Shown piece after piece: positions 50,972-61,243 of a DNA stretch of 62,537 nucleotides. The notes beneath the pieces were generated by a model that ran no database searches, was not told where the DNA came from, and saw nothing but the letters and a program-made list of their open reading frames with translations. Both the position numbers and the translations under genes were made by a program. The number at the start of each line of letters is the position of its first letter. Position 1 is the stretch's first letter. Origin of the DNA: Betaproteobacteria bacterium (GTDB taxonomy: Bacteria; Pseudomonadota; Gammaproteobacteria; Burkholderiales; Rhodocyclaceae); NCBI GenBank assembly GCA_019136545.1, contig JAGVUA010000152.1, positions 1 to 62,537 on the forward strand. The letters are read 5' to 3'.

Positions 50972-52579
50972 TCATAGCGCAGCCGGCAGTGGCTGATCGG
51001 CCAGCGCAAATGAACAGCGTTCGAAGTTGGGCCCTTTGGCTATCAGTTCCTGGAGTTTTGCCGCCACCGGCCGGTCGGTGTAGATCTCGACCACGCGGCC
51101 CGGGCTGAACCAGCCCGGCGGCAGGATGACCGAAAGCGGCTCCTTGAGCGCGACGACGCCCGGCATGAAGAAGCCGGGCACATATTTGTCGGAAGGGCCG
51201 ACACCGACACCGGTGGGCCGGATCGCCACGCCCGTCACGGGACCGGGCAGGACGTGAATGCCCGCCTGCAGTCCGCCGCCGCGTTCCTGGAACAGCCAGG
51301 TAATGCGGCCGAGCAAGAAGTTATCCTTTCCCGGCGGCTTGAGCGCGATCAGTTGGTTGTGCTCGACGCGCGGTCCGGCAACATCGCGGCTGACCCGGTA
51401 GCCATTGAGCGATTGATCGGCGATGTGCCAGACGTCCAGCGCGAAGCCCAGCGCCGCGGTGCGCAGATTGAGCGGCAGTTTGGGGTCCAACTGGTTGCGG
51501 AAGGTCCAATAGCGCTCCATTTCCGCGCGGGAATAAATCCGGGCGTGCTGGGGCTGGACGAATTCGACGCCCGTGACATGGAAGTAGATCGACTCCGCCG
51601 GCAATGCGATCGACAAGGTGCCGCTGCCGCGGCTGCGTTCGAATCGGCGCGGCATGGCGGCAAGGCACCAGGGACGATAGAGCTGCAGCAGCAGGCGCAA
51701 GGCGTGGACGGCGGAGCAATCGTCGCCGAGCCCCAGCGCCTTGGGGTCCTCGCCCGCCTTGAGTCGGGCGAGCAGTTGCTGCATGGGGGCGCCGAGCTTG
51801 GAGGTGTCGAACAGGCGGGCGGAGGGCGTGTCGGAAAGATGGTCAACCGGCAGCAGGCCGTGATCCTGCATCAGGTCCAGCCCGTACCCTCGGCCGCCGG
51901 CATCGTCGGGCTTGCGGATGGCCACACGGGGTGCCATCAGCTTCGCCCAGCGCACGATCCAGGCCAGTTCCTTCGGCGTGCGGCCGTAGGGATTGGCCAG
52001 ATCGATCAGGAGCACCGTGGCGTAGGCGATGGTGCCGGTCGTGCCGGCTTTCCCGGGCGCCTCGCAAACCTCGGTATCGGCGAGTCCCCATTCCTCGGCT
52101 GAATCGAAGAAGCCGTGGAGTTCGAGCCAGAAACCTGCGTCGAGCTGACGATGCGCGCGGTAATGCTCGACGATGGTCTGCCCCGCGTAGTGGAGACAGC
52201 GCTGGCAGATCAGCGCCAGCTGTTCCTGAATGCCCGGATGGTTGCTGCCCAGATCGGCCACGCGCGCGTAGGCGCCGGCCATCAACCGCCAGAGCGAGAC
52301 GACCTTGGCGAAAATGGCGGACTCGACCTCGTTGGCCGGCAATGGCCGCGAAGCGTAGCGGACCGCCACCTCTTCCTGGAGGAAGGCCAGCGGTTCATGG
52401 GCCGCTTCGAGCACGGCCAGGTATTCCGTGGCCGGCGGCGGCGTGTCATGGACGGCTTTCAGCAGCTTGCCGACGAGATCGTGCGCCAGCGGCACGTCGG
52501 TGATCGGCAGGTTCGCCAGGAACGCCCGGCAGCCGGCCGGGTCGCGTGGATCGAAGGGGGACTGGACGGGGCTTGCCAT
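50972..52579 (-). CDS. conserved protein of unknown function, first of a tandem pair
   Basis: 535 residues, no signal peptide or membrane helix. Mostly helical N-terminal 250 residues (FLANLPITDVPLAHDL, LQEEVAVRYASRPLP, LWRLMAGAYARV), then a region with IALKPPGKDNFLLGRITWLF and RPTGVGVGP that looks beta-rich, ending in FMPGVVALKEPLSVILPPGWFSPGR. It is a clear distant paralogue of the next gene upstream (same blocks, same order). I recognise no domain with certainty; the C-terminal beta part is vaguely reminiscent of PilZ-type c-di-GMP domains, which is only a guess. Confidence 0.7.
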   Translation of the reverse strand: MASPVQSPFDPRDPAGCRAFLANLPITDVPLAHDLVGKLLKAVHDTPPPATEYLAVLEAAHEPLAFLQEEVAVRYASRPLPANEVESAIFAKVVSLWRLMAGAYARVADLGSNHPGIQEQLALICQRCLHYAGQTIVEHYRAHRQLDAGFWLELHGFFDSAEEWGLADTEVCEAPGKAGTTGTIAYATVLLIDLANPYGRTPKELAWIVRWAKLMAPRVAIRKPDDAGGRGYGLDLMQDHGLLPVDHLSDTPSARLFDTSKLGAPMQQLLARLKAGEDPKALGLGDDCSAVHALRLLLQLYRPWCLAAMPRRFERSRGSGTLSIALPAESIYFHVTGVEFVQPQHARIYSRAEMERYWTFRNQLDPKLPLNLRTAALGFALDVWHIADQSLNGYRVSRDVAGPRVEHNQLIALKPPGKDNFLLGRITWLFQERGGGLQAGIHVLPGPVTGVAIRPTGVGVGPSDKYVPGFFMPGVVALKEPLSVILPPGWFSPGRVVEIYTDRPVAAKLQELIAKGPNFERCSFALADQPLPAAL

Positions 52580-52601
52580 GGCGTGAGGCCGAAGTCGGAT
52601 A

Positions 52602-54218
52602 TCAGGCGGGTTGGTAAGTGGCGCGGTCGAAGTCCAGGCCGCGATCGACGAGCTGCATCAGGACGACCTGTCGATGCGGACCGCCGAAGAGCTCCAGCGT
52701 CCGGCCGGCCCGGAAATGCCCGGGGGGCATGACAAGCGTGGCGGGCGAATTCAGGGCTTCGACCGCCGGAAGGAGAAATGCCGGTCGATACGGTTCCCTG
52801 ATCGTAGTCGCATCGATGTCGCGCGCGGCCACCGGATCGGGGCGTCCCGGCATCATGCGGATGCCGGCCAGCAGGCGGCCGTCGCCTGTCATCATCGCCC
52901 AGCGCACGCTGCCCAGCAGGAAATACTGGCCGGTATGCGGGCGGCTGGCGACCAGCTGTCCCTGACCGATGCGTCCGCCCGACGGGCCCGGCTCGCGACT
53001 GGCCTGGAGACCGGCGGGCGACTCATCGAGGATTCGCCATTCTTCGATCTGGTAGCCACGTTGCTGGCTGAAGCCGGCTTCTTGGCGCGCGTCGGCGAGC
53101 CGGCCGAAGGTGGCAAGCTCCTCGCGCTCCCGGCGCAAGGCTTCGTCGTCGGCGTGGCCCGGCTGGCGGAAAGGCTTGCGTCCCGACAGGTAGTAGTGAA
53201 TGGCATCGGTGCCGCCGATGAGGTCGCAGCGACCGTCGGCCGCCAGCCGCTCGTGTCGACGGGGGGTGCCGCCCTTGCACCAGCGCTGATAGATCTGCGC
53301 CAGCAGCAGGCCGCAGGCAGGCTGGGTGCAGTCGTCGCCGAGTTGCAGTTCGGCCGGCTTCGCGCCTTTGTCGAGTTGCGTCAGGCGCTTCTTGAGGCTT
53401 TGCCTGACCGACGCGGTATCCAGCCAGCGCACGCCTTCGCCGGCCGCCGGCGCGTAGCCGGCCGGCTCCTTCGAGGCCAGGTCAACGCACAGCGGCGTCG
53501 TCTTGCCGGGTGCGGGTGGCGTCGTGACGATATCGACCTTGGCCGACCAGCGGCGCGCCCAGCGCGCCGCCCAGGCCAGATGCCGCGCCGGCAGCTCGTG
53601 CGGGCTGGCGGCATGGAGCAGCAGGATTTCGGCATAGACGGCCCGCGGCGACGAGGGCGTTTTGCCTTGGCGCGCCTGGTCCGGAATCTCGGCAGCGGCG
53701 AGCCCGGCGCGCTCGGCGGTGGCAAACAGTTGATGCAGCGTGCGCCAGTGATCGGGCGTCGGCTGGAAACAGGCGCGGTAGATGTCGATCTGGGCGGCGG
53801 CCAGCGTCGCCAGGCCGCGCTGGACAAGCAGCGCCAGGCGGTCGCGCAGCGGTTCGCTGCCGGCCAGCGCCGATTCGATACAGCGGACATAACCGCCCAA
53901 CAAGGCGTGCCAGACCGCCTGGGCGGCATCGAAGGCGGCCTGTTCGGGCGGTACCAGCGGCAGGGGTTTGCCGATGAAACGCCGCGCCCCTTCTTCCTGC
54001 ACTTGCAACAAGGGCTTGCGCAGCAGTTCGAGGATCGCCAGGCGCTCACCGGGGTCGATGTTGGCGCGATTGAGCAGATTGAGCTGGCGCAGCAGTTGCG
54101 CCAGGGCTTGCACCGGATGGGTCAGCGGCGTGGCGGCCAGCCAGGCGCGGCAGCCCTCGGCGTCCTGGAACGCCAGCCGCTGCTCGCCATTGGCGCCTTG
54201 GGCGACACCGGTGTTCAT
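52602..54218 (-). CDS. conserved protein of unknown function, second of a tandem pair
   Basis: 538 residues. Same architecture as its neighbour: PLTHPVQALAQLLRQL, ILELLRKPLLQVQEEGARRFIGKPLPLVPPE, VWHALLGGYVRC, LVASRPHTGQYFLLGSVRWAMM and LPAVEALNSPATLVMPPGHFRAGR. Gene duplication followed by strong divergence is evident. It starts 4 bases inside the HIT gene's stop (ATGA), so it is coupled to it. No catalytic motif seen. Confidence 0.7.
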   Translation of the reverse strand: MNTGVAQGANGEQRLAFQDAEGCRAWLAATPLTHPVQALAQLLRQLNLLNRANIDPGERLAILELLRKPLLQVQEEGARRFIGKPLPLVPPEQAAFDAAQAVWHALLGGYVRCIESALAGSEPLRDRLALLVQRGLATLAAAQIDIYRACFQPTPDHWRTLHQLFATAERAGLAAAEIPDQARQGKTPSSPRAVYAEILLLHAASPHELPARHLAWAARWARRWSAKVDIVTTPPAPGKTTPLCVDLASKEPAGYAPAAGEGVRWLDTASVRQSLKKRLTQLDKGAKPAELQLGDDCTQPACGLLLAQIYQRWCKGGTPRRHERLAADGRCDLIGGTDAIHYYLSGRKPFRQPGHADDEALRREREELATFGRLADARQEAGFSQQRGYQIEEWRILDESPAGLQASREPGPSGGRIGQGQLVASRPHTGQYFLLGSVRWAMMTGDGRLLAGIRMMPGRPDPVAARDIDATTIREPYRPAFLLPAVEALNSPATLVMPPGHFRAGRTLELFGGPHRQVVLMQLVDRGLDFDRATYQPA

Positions 54219-54664
54219 GCGCCGCCGGACTCCTCGGCCAGCGCGGCGGCGATCGCGACGCGCAGCGCCGGCGTGGCGGGCGCGGATCGGCGGGGCGCCA
54301 CGGCTGACTTTCGTTCAGGATCGGCGCCGGCCCAGATCGGCGCCGGAAAGCGGCTGTCGTCGCGCCAGCGCGGGATGACGTGCCAATGGAGATGCGGGAC
54401 CATGTTGCCCAGCGCGGCGAGATTGATCTTGTCGGGTGCGGCGAGCGCACGCAACGCCGTTTCGACCGCGAAGACGACGTTCATGGCATGACGGCGATCG
54501 GCGAGGTCGAGGTCGGTCATTTCGGCGACATGGCCGCGCCAGACGACGCGGCAAAAACCGGGAAACGCTTCGCCTTCGGGACCGCCGACGCGAATCACGC
54601 GGCACAGGCCATCTTCCCAAACGATTTCGCCGCCGGCGGACGAGCAAAACGGGCACGCATCCAT
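54215..54664 (-). CDS. HIT-family nucleotide-binding protein
   Basis: 149 residues with the histidine triad HLHWHVIPR (His91, 93, 95), an N-terminal CPFC that may bind zinc and GFCRVVWRGHVAEMTDL. HIT proteins hydrolyse nucleotide conjugates such as adenosine phosphoramidates or ApnA. It is translationally coupled to the paralogue pair. A GGCTGACTTT copy is read in reverse as Lys-Ser-Ala in the variable C-terminal part. Confidence 0.88.
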   Translation of the reverse strand: MDACPFCSSAGGEIVWEDGLCRVIRVGGPEGEAFPGFCRVVWRGHVAEMTDLDLADRRHAMNVVFAVETALRALAAPDKINLAALGNMVPHLHWHVIPRWRDDSRFPAPIWAGADPERKSAVAPRRSAPATPALRVAIAAALAEESGGA

Positions 54665-54679
54665 GCCCGCAAGGATAAC

Positions 54680-55876
54680 TCATCGCCGCAGGCGTGGCAG
54701 GCTGTCGCGCAGGATCAGGTTCGGCGAGGAAAAAGGCGCCAGCCGCTCGAGGAAATCCAGCAGCTCCAGCGATGGCGAATTGGCGAAGAACTTCGCCTTG
54801 GGCAGTTCCATCCAGAGGCGGTCGGCGTACAGCCACAGTTCGTAGGGCGTGTCGCCGATGCCGTCGCCGTCGCGGTCGAAACCCTGATAGTCGCTCCAGT
54901 GGTTGCCGCGCCAGACATTCGCCTCGCCGACCCCGGGGGCGCTGATGGACACCTGCGTCAGATTGTTGTCGAAATGGTTGTCGAGGATGCGATGACCGCC
55001 CTTCTCGCCGTAGAACGACATGCCGGTGATGTTGTGGGCGAAACGGTTGTTGCGGATCACGTGGGTCAGTTCGGCGTTGACCGGCGCGTCGGCCATCAGG
55101 CCGACGGCGCAGTGCACGACCTCGTTGTTCTCGACCAGCGCGCCGCCGCTGTCCTTGAAGGTCAGGGCGGCGCCGCCGCCGTCGAGCGCATGGCTGATCC
55201 GGTTGCCGCGCACGATCAGGTCGGTGGAGTACATGGCGACGATGCCGGTGCCGGTCCGCTCGATGATGTTGCCTTCCACCCGTGTGCGCGGCGAGAAAAC
55301 GATGTGCATGGCATAGCGCGCGTCCGCCAGCCGGTTGTTCGCGACGCGGTTGTCGGGCGAGTTGGCCAGCGTCAGGTCGCGCACGCGCCGGAACTCGTTG
55401 CCGGTGATCTCGTTGTCGCGGCCGTTCCAGATGCGCAAGCCGTCGCCCCGCAGTCCCAGCGACAGGTTCTTGCCGGTCACGCGGTTGTCGCGGATGCGGT
55501 TGCGGTTGCCGCCCTTGATGTGAATGCCGAAGAACACTTCGTCGAGCACGTTGCCGTCCACCAGGTTGTCGTGGCCCTCGATGGCGAGGCCGGCGTCGAT
55601 GCCGTCATGCGTTTCGCCGCTGCCGGTCAGGCGCAGGCCGCGTATCGTCACGCCGCTGGCGCGAACGGTCAGGACCGTCCCCCGGTTGCCGGCGTCGACC
55701 GAGACCTTGCCGCCGCCGTCGATCACCATGGGCCGTTCGATCACCACCGGGCCGGCATAGAGGCCGGCCGCCGGTCGCAACGTGCCTCCGGCGGGCGTGG
55801 CGTCGATCAGCGGTTGGAGGGGAAGCGCGGCCCAGGCCGGCAAGGCCAGGAAAGCCGACAGCCAGAACGCTTTCAT
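54680..55876 (-). CDS. NosD-like right-handed beta-helix periplasmic protein
   Basis: 398 residues. Signal peptide MKAFWLSAFLALPAWA, then many beta-helix turns with N-x-I and N-x-V ladders (NLVDGNVLDEV, NRIRDNRVTG, NEITGNEF, NRVANNRLADA) and the NosD-type ending GDGIGDTPYELWLYADRLW. NosD assists copper-site maturation of nitrous oxide reductase, but no nos gene is near. It may serve another metalloenzyme or bind a carbohydrate. I chose ATG 55876 for the signal peptide; 55924 is an alternative in-frame start. Confidence 0.8.
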   Translation of the reverse strand: MKAFWLSAFLALPAWAALPLQPLIDATPAGGTLRPAAGLYAGPVVIERPMVIDGGGKVSVDAGNRGTVLTVRASGVTIRGLRLTGSGETHDGIDAGLAIEGHDNLVDGNVLDEVFFGIHIKGGNRNRIRDNRVTGKNLSLGLRGDGLRIWNGRDNEITGNEFRRVRDLTLANSPDNRVANNRLADARYAMHIVFSPRTRVEGNIIERTGTGIVAMYSTDLIVRGNRISHALDGGGAALTFKDSGGALVENNEVVHCAVGLMADAPVNAELTHVIRNNRFAHNITGMSFYGEKGGHRILDNHFDNNLTQVSISAPGVGEANVWRGNHWSDYQGFDRDGDGIGDTPYELWLYADRLWMELPKAKFFANSPSLELLDFLERLAPFSSPNLILRDSLPRLRR

Positions 55877-55927
55877 GTCGTCATTGTTCGCCGCAACCGG
55901 ACATCCGGCCTTGGCATGGGTCAAGCA

Positions 55928-58900
55928 CTACAGCAGTACCCGCTCGATGCCTCCGGCGTTGGCGGCGGCGATGTATTGCCCTTGCCAGTCCTTGCCGAGC
56001 AGGTGGTTGGCCATCTCGACCACGATGTACTCGGCTTCGACATTGACGTCTTCGCGGTAGCGGTGCAGGCCCTGCAGGCAGGACGGGCAGCTGGTCAGAA
56101 TCTTCGGCGTTTCATCGCGGCTGACTTTCAGTGCCGCGAGACCCGCCTCGATCTCCTGCTGCTTGCGGAAGCGCACCTGCGTCGAGACGTCGGGGCGTTT
56201 GATGCCCTTCTCCATGAGGTACTCGTGGATGTCGAGCAGCCGGCAGCCGGGGAAGATCCTGTCGAACTGGTACTTTTCGAGCTGGTCGAGGCAGGTGCCG
56301 CACGACACCAGCACGGTCTTGATGTCGAGATAGTTGAGCGTGTTGGCGACGCGGTGGAACAGCACGCGGTTCTGCATGGTGATCGCCTGGCCCCTGTCCT
56401 CGTTGCCGTTCGCGGTCTGCGGGTAGCCGCAGCACAAATACCCCGGCGGCAGCACCGTGGTGGCGCCGACATGCCAGAGCATCGCCTGCGTGGCCAGCCC
56501 CACCTGCGAGAACAGACGCTCCGAGCCGCAGCCGGGGAAGTAGAACACCGCACCGCTTTCGTCGCCGGGCTCGGCCGCCCGCTTCGGGTCGCGGATCACC
56601 GGGATCAGCGTGCCGTCCTCGATGTCGAGCAGCGCGCGCGACGTACGGCTCGGCATGCCGGGCGGCATCGGCTTGTTGAGCAGGTGGATCACCTGCGTCT
56701 TGACGGGCGGCTTGCCGAGCGTTGCCGCCGGATTGCGCGTGCTGTCCTGGATCAGTCCCAAGGATTTGGCAAGCCGGTGGCCGAAGCGCTGGGCGCGGTA
56801 GCCCAGCCCGATCATGCCGGCGCGCAGCGCCTTGATGGCCCGGGGGTCGCGCGCGTTGAGGAAGGCCATGGCCGCCGCGGTGCCGAGGCTGACTTTCTTC
56901 TTGCCATGGCGGCGCAGGAAGTTGCGCATGGCGATCGAGACGTCGCCGAAGTCGATGTCCACCGGGCAGGGCTTGACGCAGCGATGGCAGATCGTGCAAT
57001 GGTCGCCGATGTCGGCGAATTCGTCGAAGTGCTGCAGGCTGACGCCGCGCCGCGTCTGCTCCTCGTAGAGGAAGGCCTCGATCAGCAGGCCGGTGCCGAG
57101 GATCTTGTTGCGCGGGCTGTAGAGCAGGTTGGCGCGCGGCACGTGCGTCGAGCAGACCGGCTTGCACTTGCCGCAGCGCAGGCAGTCCTTGACCATGGCC
57201 GAGATCGAGCCGATCTCCGATTGCTCCATGATCAGCGATTCGATGCCGAGCAGCGCGAACGAGGGCGTGTAGGCGTTGCGCAAGTCCGCCGCGGTCTCCG
57301 GCAGGTCCATGAGCTTGCCCTTGTTGAAGCGGCCTTCCGGGTCGACCCTGCGCTTGTACTCGCGGAACGGCCGAATCTCGGCATCGGTCAGGAACTCCAG
57401 CTTGGTGATGCCGATGCCGTGCTCGCCCGAGATGACGCCGCCGAGGTCGCGCGCCAGGTGCATGATGCGCTCGACCGCCTGGTAGGCGGTTTGCAGCATC
57501 TCGTAGCGGTCCGAGTTCACCGGAATGTTGGTGTGCACGTTGCCGTCGCCGGCGTGCATGTGCAGGGCGACGAAGAGCCGGCCGCGCAGCACGTCGGCGT
57601 GGATGGCGTCGATGCGCTCGAGCACCGGCCGGTAGACGTTGCCGTCGAAGATCGCCTCCAGCAACGGCTTGAGTTCCGCCTTCCACGACACGCGCACCGA
57701 ATGGTCCTGGAGCTTGTGGAAGACGCTGGCGGCCAGCGGGTGCCAGGTCTTCACCGGCACCGGGCGGCGCGGCCGCGGCCGCGGATGCCAATAGGGGCGT
57801 GTGCGCGGCCACGCCTCGGGTTCCGGCGGCGGCCAGGCGCCGTCGAGGTTGTCGAGCAGGGACTGCCAGCGCGACCGCACTTCGGCGACTGCCGCCAGCG
57901 CCTGGTCGCGGCGGTCGCCGATCAGCTCCTCTTTGTCGAGGCTGGCGTCGCCGAGGTGGAGCGGCATCTGGTTAACCGGGCCGGCGAGGAATTCGTGCAG
58001 CGCGTCGCAGAGTTCGATCTTGTTGGCGATCGACAGCTCGATATTGATGCGCTCGATGCCGTCGCAGTAGTCGCCCATGCGCGGCAGCGGAATCACCACG
58101 TCCTCGTTGATCTTGAAGGCGTTGGTGTGCTTCGAGATCGCGGCGGTGCGGGCGCGGTCGAGCCAGAATTTCTTGCGCGCTTCGGCGCTGACGGCGATGA
58201 AGCCTTCGCCCGAACGCGAGTTGGCGATGCGGACGACCTGGGACGTCGCCGCCATGACGGCGCGCTCGTCCTCGCCGACGATATCGCCGACCAGCACCAT
58301 CTTCGGCCGGCCATGCCTTTTTGCTTTCGTCGCGTAGCCGACCGCCTTGATGTAACGCTCGTCGAGGTGTTCGAGGCCCGCCAGGATGGCGCCGCCGGGT
58401 TTGGCCTTCAAGTAATCGGTGATCTCGACGATGGCCGGCACGGCATCCGCGACCCGCCCGAAGAACTCCAGGCAGAAGGTGCGCGCCACCGGCGGCATCC
58501 GGTGCAGGAGCCAGACTGCCGAAGTGATGATGCCGTCGCAACCTTCCTTCTGCACGCCCGGCAGGCCGGCGAGGAATTTGTCGGTGACGTCCTTGCCCAG
58601 CCCGGCCTTGCGGAAGGTTGCGCCGGGAATGGCAAGGAACTCCTCGCCGAGCTGGCGGCCCGCGTCGTCGAGCTTTTTCACGCGGAAGGTGGCCGTTTCC
58701 TGATCGTGGATCTTGCCCAGGTTGTGGCCGATGCGCTCGACCTCCAGCCAGTTGCCGTCAGGCGTCACCATCGTCCACGAGGCGAGGTTGTCGAGCGCCG
58801 TGCCCCACAGCACGGCCTTTTTGCCGCCGGCGTTCATGGCGATGTTGCCGCCGATGCAGGAAGCGTCGGCCGAAGTCGGGTCGCAGGCGAACACCAGCCC

Positions 58901-59668
58901 GGCCTCGTCGGCGCGGTCCATGACGCGGCGCGTGACCACGCCGGCGCCGGTGCGGATCGTCGCGTAGGCGTGGTCGACGCCGGGCAGCGTGCGCATTGCC
59001 ACCGCGCCCATGTCGATCAGTTTTTCGGTGTTGATGACAGCCGACTTCGGCGTCAGCGGCACGGCGCCGCCGGTGTAGCCGGTACCGCCGCCGCGCGGGA
59101 TGATGGTCAGGCCGAGCTCGATCAGGCCGCGCACCAGCGGCGCGACTTCCGCCTCGGTGTCCGGAGTGAGCACGACGAACGGATATTCGACGCGCCAGTC
59201 GGTGGCGTCGGTCACATGAGAAACGCGCGACAGGCCGTCGAAACCGATGTTGTCGCAGCGGGTGTGCTTGCACAGGTGCTTCTTCACCTGCCGGCGCAGT
59301 TCGATGGTCTCGTCGAACCAGCGTTCGAAATCCGCCACCGCCGCGTGCGCGGCGACGAGCAGCTTCGCCACCGCGTCGTTGCCGGCGCGGCGCTTCTCGA
59401 TCTCGGTTAGCCGATGGCGCAGCGCCCCGATCAGCGCATTGCGCCGCTGGCGGTTGGCCAGCAGGTCGTCTTCGAGGTAGGGGTTGCGGCGCACCACCCA
59501 GATGTCGCCCAGCACTTCGTAGAGCATGCGCGCCGAGCGGCCGGTGACGCGCCGGCCGCGCAGCGCGTCGAGCGCGGCCCACGCTTCGGCGCCGAGCAGG
59601 CGGACGACGATCTCGCGATCGGAGAACGAAGTGTAGTTGTAGGGAATTTCCCGTAAACGGGTAGCCAT
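55928..59668 (-). CDS. giant FAD-linked oxidase / Fe-S / CCG-domain protein with DUF3683 N-terminus
   Basis: 1246 residues. An N-terminal DUF3683 region ([17 protein letters not shown]) is followed by a vanillyl-alcohol-oxidase-type FAD domain with [14 protein letters not shown] near residue 190, then the GlcD-type C-terminal FAD domain with [14 protein letters not shown]. Next come two 4Fe-4S motifs ([23 protein letters not shown]) and two CCG-type cysteine domains ([26 protein letters not shown]). It looks like a one-piece D-lactate or 2-hydroxyacid dehydrogenase feeding quinone. It contains two GGCTGACTTT copies 768 bases apart, both Lys-Val-Ser in reverse. Confidence 0.88.
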   Translation of the reverse strand: MATRLREIPYNYTSFSDREIVVRLLGAEAWAALDALRGRRVTGRSARMLYEVLGDIWVVRRNPYLEDDLLANRQRRNALIGALRHRLTEIEKRRAGNDAVAKLLVAAHAAVADFERWFDETIELRRQVKKHLCKHTRCDNIGFDGLSRVSHVTDATDWRVEYPFVVLTPDTEAEVAPLVRGLIELGLTIIPRGGGTGYTGGAVPLTPKSAVINTEKLIDMGAVAMRTLPGVDHAYATIRTGAGVVTRRVMDRADEAGLVFACDPTSADASCIGGNIAMNAGGKKAVLWGTALDNLASWTMVTPDGNWLEVERIGHNLGKIHDQETATFRVKKLDDAGRQLGEEFLAIPGATFRKAGLGKDVTDKFLAGLPGVQKEGCDGIITSAVWLLHRMPPVARTFCLEFFGRVADAVPAIVEITDYLKAKPGGAILAGLEHLDERYIKAVGYATKAKRHGRPKMVLVGDIVGEDERAVMAATSQVVRIANSRSGEGFIAVSAEARKKFWLDRARTAAISKHTNAFKINEDVVIPLPRMGDYCDGIERINIELSIANKIELCDALHEFLAGPVNQMPLHLGDASLDKEELIGDRRDQALAAVAEVRSRWQSLLDNLDGAWPPPEPEAWPRTRPYWHPRPRPRRPVPVKTWHPLAASVFHKLQDHSVRVSWKAELKPLLEAIFDGNVYRPVLERIDAIHADVLRGRLFVALHMHAGDGNVHTNIPVNSDRYEMLQTAYQAVERIMHLARDLGGVISGEHGIGITKLEFLTDAEIRPFREYKRRVDPEGRFNKGKLMDLPETAADLRNAYTPSFALLGIESLIMEQSEIGSISAMVKDCLRCGKCKPVCSTHVPRANLLYSPRNKILGTGLLIEAFLYEEQTRRGVSLQHFDEFADIGDHCTICHRCVKPCPVDIDFGDVSIAMRNFLRRHGKKKVSLGTAAAMAFLNARDPRAIKALRAGMIGLGYRAQRFGHRLAKSLGLIQDSTRNPAATLGKPPVKTQVIHLLNKPMPPGMPSRTSRALLDIEDGTLIPVIRDPKRAAEPGDESGAVFYFPGCGSERLFSQVGLATQAMLWHVGATTVLPPGYLCCGYPQTANGNEDRGQAITMQNRVLFHRVANTLNYLDIKTVLVSCGTCLDQLEKYQFDRIFPGCRLLDIHEYLMEKGIKRPDVSTQVRFRKQQEIEAGLAALKVSRDETPKILTSCPSCLQGLHRYREDVNVEAEYIVVEMANHLLGKDWQGQYIAAANAGGIERVLL

Positions 59669-59735
59669 TGGGCAGAGCGGCGACCAAAGATTGCTATTCT
59701 AGGTCATCCATTGCGGCGCAATAACCCCGATCCTC

Positions 59736-61088
59736 TTGAGCCAATCCGCTTTTCGTCGTCTCACCCGGCTTGCCTGGCCCGTCCTGGTGGCGCAGGTCTC
59801 CGTGGTCGCCAACGGCGTCATCGATACCATGATGGCCGGCCGCCTGTCGGCGGTCGACCTCGCCGCCGTCGGCATCGGCGCGGCGATCTACATCACCGTC
59901 TTCGTCACCGCCATGGGCGTGCTGCTGGCGTTGGCGCCGATGGTCGCCCAACATTTCGGCGCCGGTCGCCATGGCGAAATCGGCGAGGACGTCCGCCAGT
60001 CGGCCTGGCTGGCGCTGGCGCTGGCGGCGCTCGGCATCGTTCTGCTGCGCAACCCCGAGCCTTTCGTGGCGCTGTCGCGCATGACGCCGGAGGTCGAAGC
60101 GCGGGTGCGCGCCTATCTCAATGCCGTCTCCTGGGGCATGGCGCCCGGCATGATGTTTCGCATCTTCTACGGCTTCATGACCGGCATCGGCCGGCCGCGT
60201 GCCATCATGGCCTTCAATCTGATCGGCCTCGCCTTCAAGGTGCCGCTCAATACCTTGTTCATGTTCTCGCTCGGCATGGGCGCCGCCGGCTGCGCCGCCG
60301 CGACCGCGACCATTTCCTGGGGTACGGCGATCCTCGCCTGGTCGTGGTGCGCGCGCCAGCCCGATTGCGCGGAATTCGGCGTCTTCTCGCGGCTGACTTT
60401 GCCCAAGCCGGGCCCCATCCTGGCGCTCGTCAAGCTGGGGCTGCCGATTGGCGTGACCATGCTGGTCGACGTCACCGCGTTCACTTTCATGGCGCTGTTC
60501 ATTGCCCGCCTGGGCTCGGTCTATTCGGCCGCGCACCAGATCGCCTCCAATCTGACCGTGCTGACCTTCATGATTCCGCTCTCGATCGGCCATGCGGCGC
60601 TGGTGCTGGTCGGCCACGCCATGGGTGCCGGCCAGCCGGCCGAGGCCCGGCGCGCGGCACTGGTCGGATTGGCGGTCGGCATGGCGGTCGCCGCGCTGGT
60701 CAGCCTCGGGCTCGGATTCGGCGCGGAGCGACTGGCGGCGGCCTACACGCCAGACCCCCAAGTGCGGGCCGTCGCAACGGGCCTGATCGGCATCGTTGCC
60801 TTCTATCACCTCGTCGACGCGTTGCAGGCGGTGGTGGTCAACGTACTGCGCGGCTACAAGAAAACCACCGTGCCGATGCTGGTCTATGCCTTCTCGCTGT
60901 GGGGCGTCGGCCTTGCCGGCGGTTATCTGCTCGGCCTCACCGACTTCCTCGGCCCGGCGCGCGGCGCCGCCGGTTTCTGGATTGCCGCCACGCTCAGCGT
61001 GCTGCTGGCGGGGGGGGTGGTGCTGGCCTACTTCCTGCGGATTTCCCGGCAATATGCCGTGCTGGTACTATTAGCACGGCTAACCTAG
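59736..61088 (+). CDS. MATE-family multidrug/cation efflux protein
   Basis: 450 residues with about 12 membrane helices and MATE signatures: the opening LAWPVLVAQVSVVANGVIDTMMAGRLS and YSAAHQIASNLTVLTFMIPLSIGHAALVLVGHAMGAG. It exchanges Na+ or H+ for drugs or metabolites. The start is TTG 59736; no ATG precedes the conserved block. Divergent from the giant oxidoreductase. It is the last GC-rich gene before the composition drops. A GGCTGACTTT copy encodes Leu-Thr-Leu. Confidence 0.88.
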   Translation: MSQSAFRRLTRLAWPVLVAQVSVVANGVIDTMMAGRLSAVDLAAVGIGAAIYITVFVTAMGVLLALAPMVAQHFGAGRHGEIGEDVRQSAWLALALAALGIVLLRNPEPFVALSRMTPEVEARVRAYLNAVSWGMAPGMMFRIFYGFMTGIGRPRAIMAFNLIGLAFKVPLNTLFMFSLGMGAAGCAAATATISWGTAILAWSWCARQPDCAEFGVFSRLTLPKPGPILALVKLGLPIGVTMLVDVTAFTFMALFIARLGSVYSAAHQIASNLTVLTFMIPLSIGHAALVLVGHAMGAGQPAEARRAALVGLAVGMAVAALVSLGLGFGAERLAAAYTPDPQVRAVATGLIGIVAFYHLVDALQAVVVNVLRGYKKTTVPMLVYAFSLWGVGLAGGYLLGLTDFLGPARGAAGFWIAATLSVLLAGGVVLAYFLRISRQYAVLVLLARLT

Positions 61089-61202
61089 TGTCCAGTTTGA
61101 GCGGATTCAATGTCCAAGTTCATGCCAGATAGTCTTTTTGCGAATACCGAATAGGGTTACTAGGTACAGGCAATTCCCAACTTCAATCTAAGGGAGGAAT
61201 GC
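61089..61202. other. AT-richer spacer, likely left border of an acquired segment
   Basis: Base composition drops sharply right after the MATE stop. TGTCCAGTTTGAG (61091-61103) and TGTCCAAG (61113-61120) form a weak direct repeat and could be a remnant of a mobile-element end, but no transposase or clear terminal repeat pair is visible. Confidence 0.3.
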
Positions 61203-61218
61203 CGATACTTGCGTATCG
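61203..61218. promoter_or_regulatory. inverted repeat upstream of the small basic protein gene
   Basis: CGATAC and GTATCG flank TTGC, a perfect 6-base-arm palindrome 26 bases before the ATG at 61244. It could be an operator or a small hairpin; no clear promoter boxes are seen next to it. Confidence 0.4.
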
Positions 61219-61243
61219 ATGATGTACTTTTTGGAGGCAAGCC

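Noticed and set aside
54380-59410. A 1676-codon open frame on the plus strand opposite HIT, NosD and the giant oxidoreductase
   Set aside because: It shadows three well-supported genes, with no recognisable domain and biased composition.
61091-61120. Insertion-sequence end at the composition break
   Set aside because: The TGTCCA direct repeat is short and there is no transposase or matching terminal repeat in the window.
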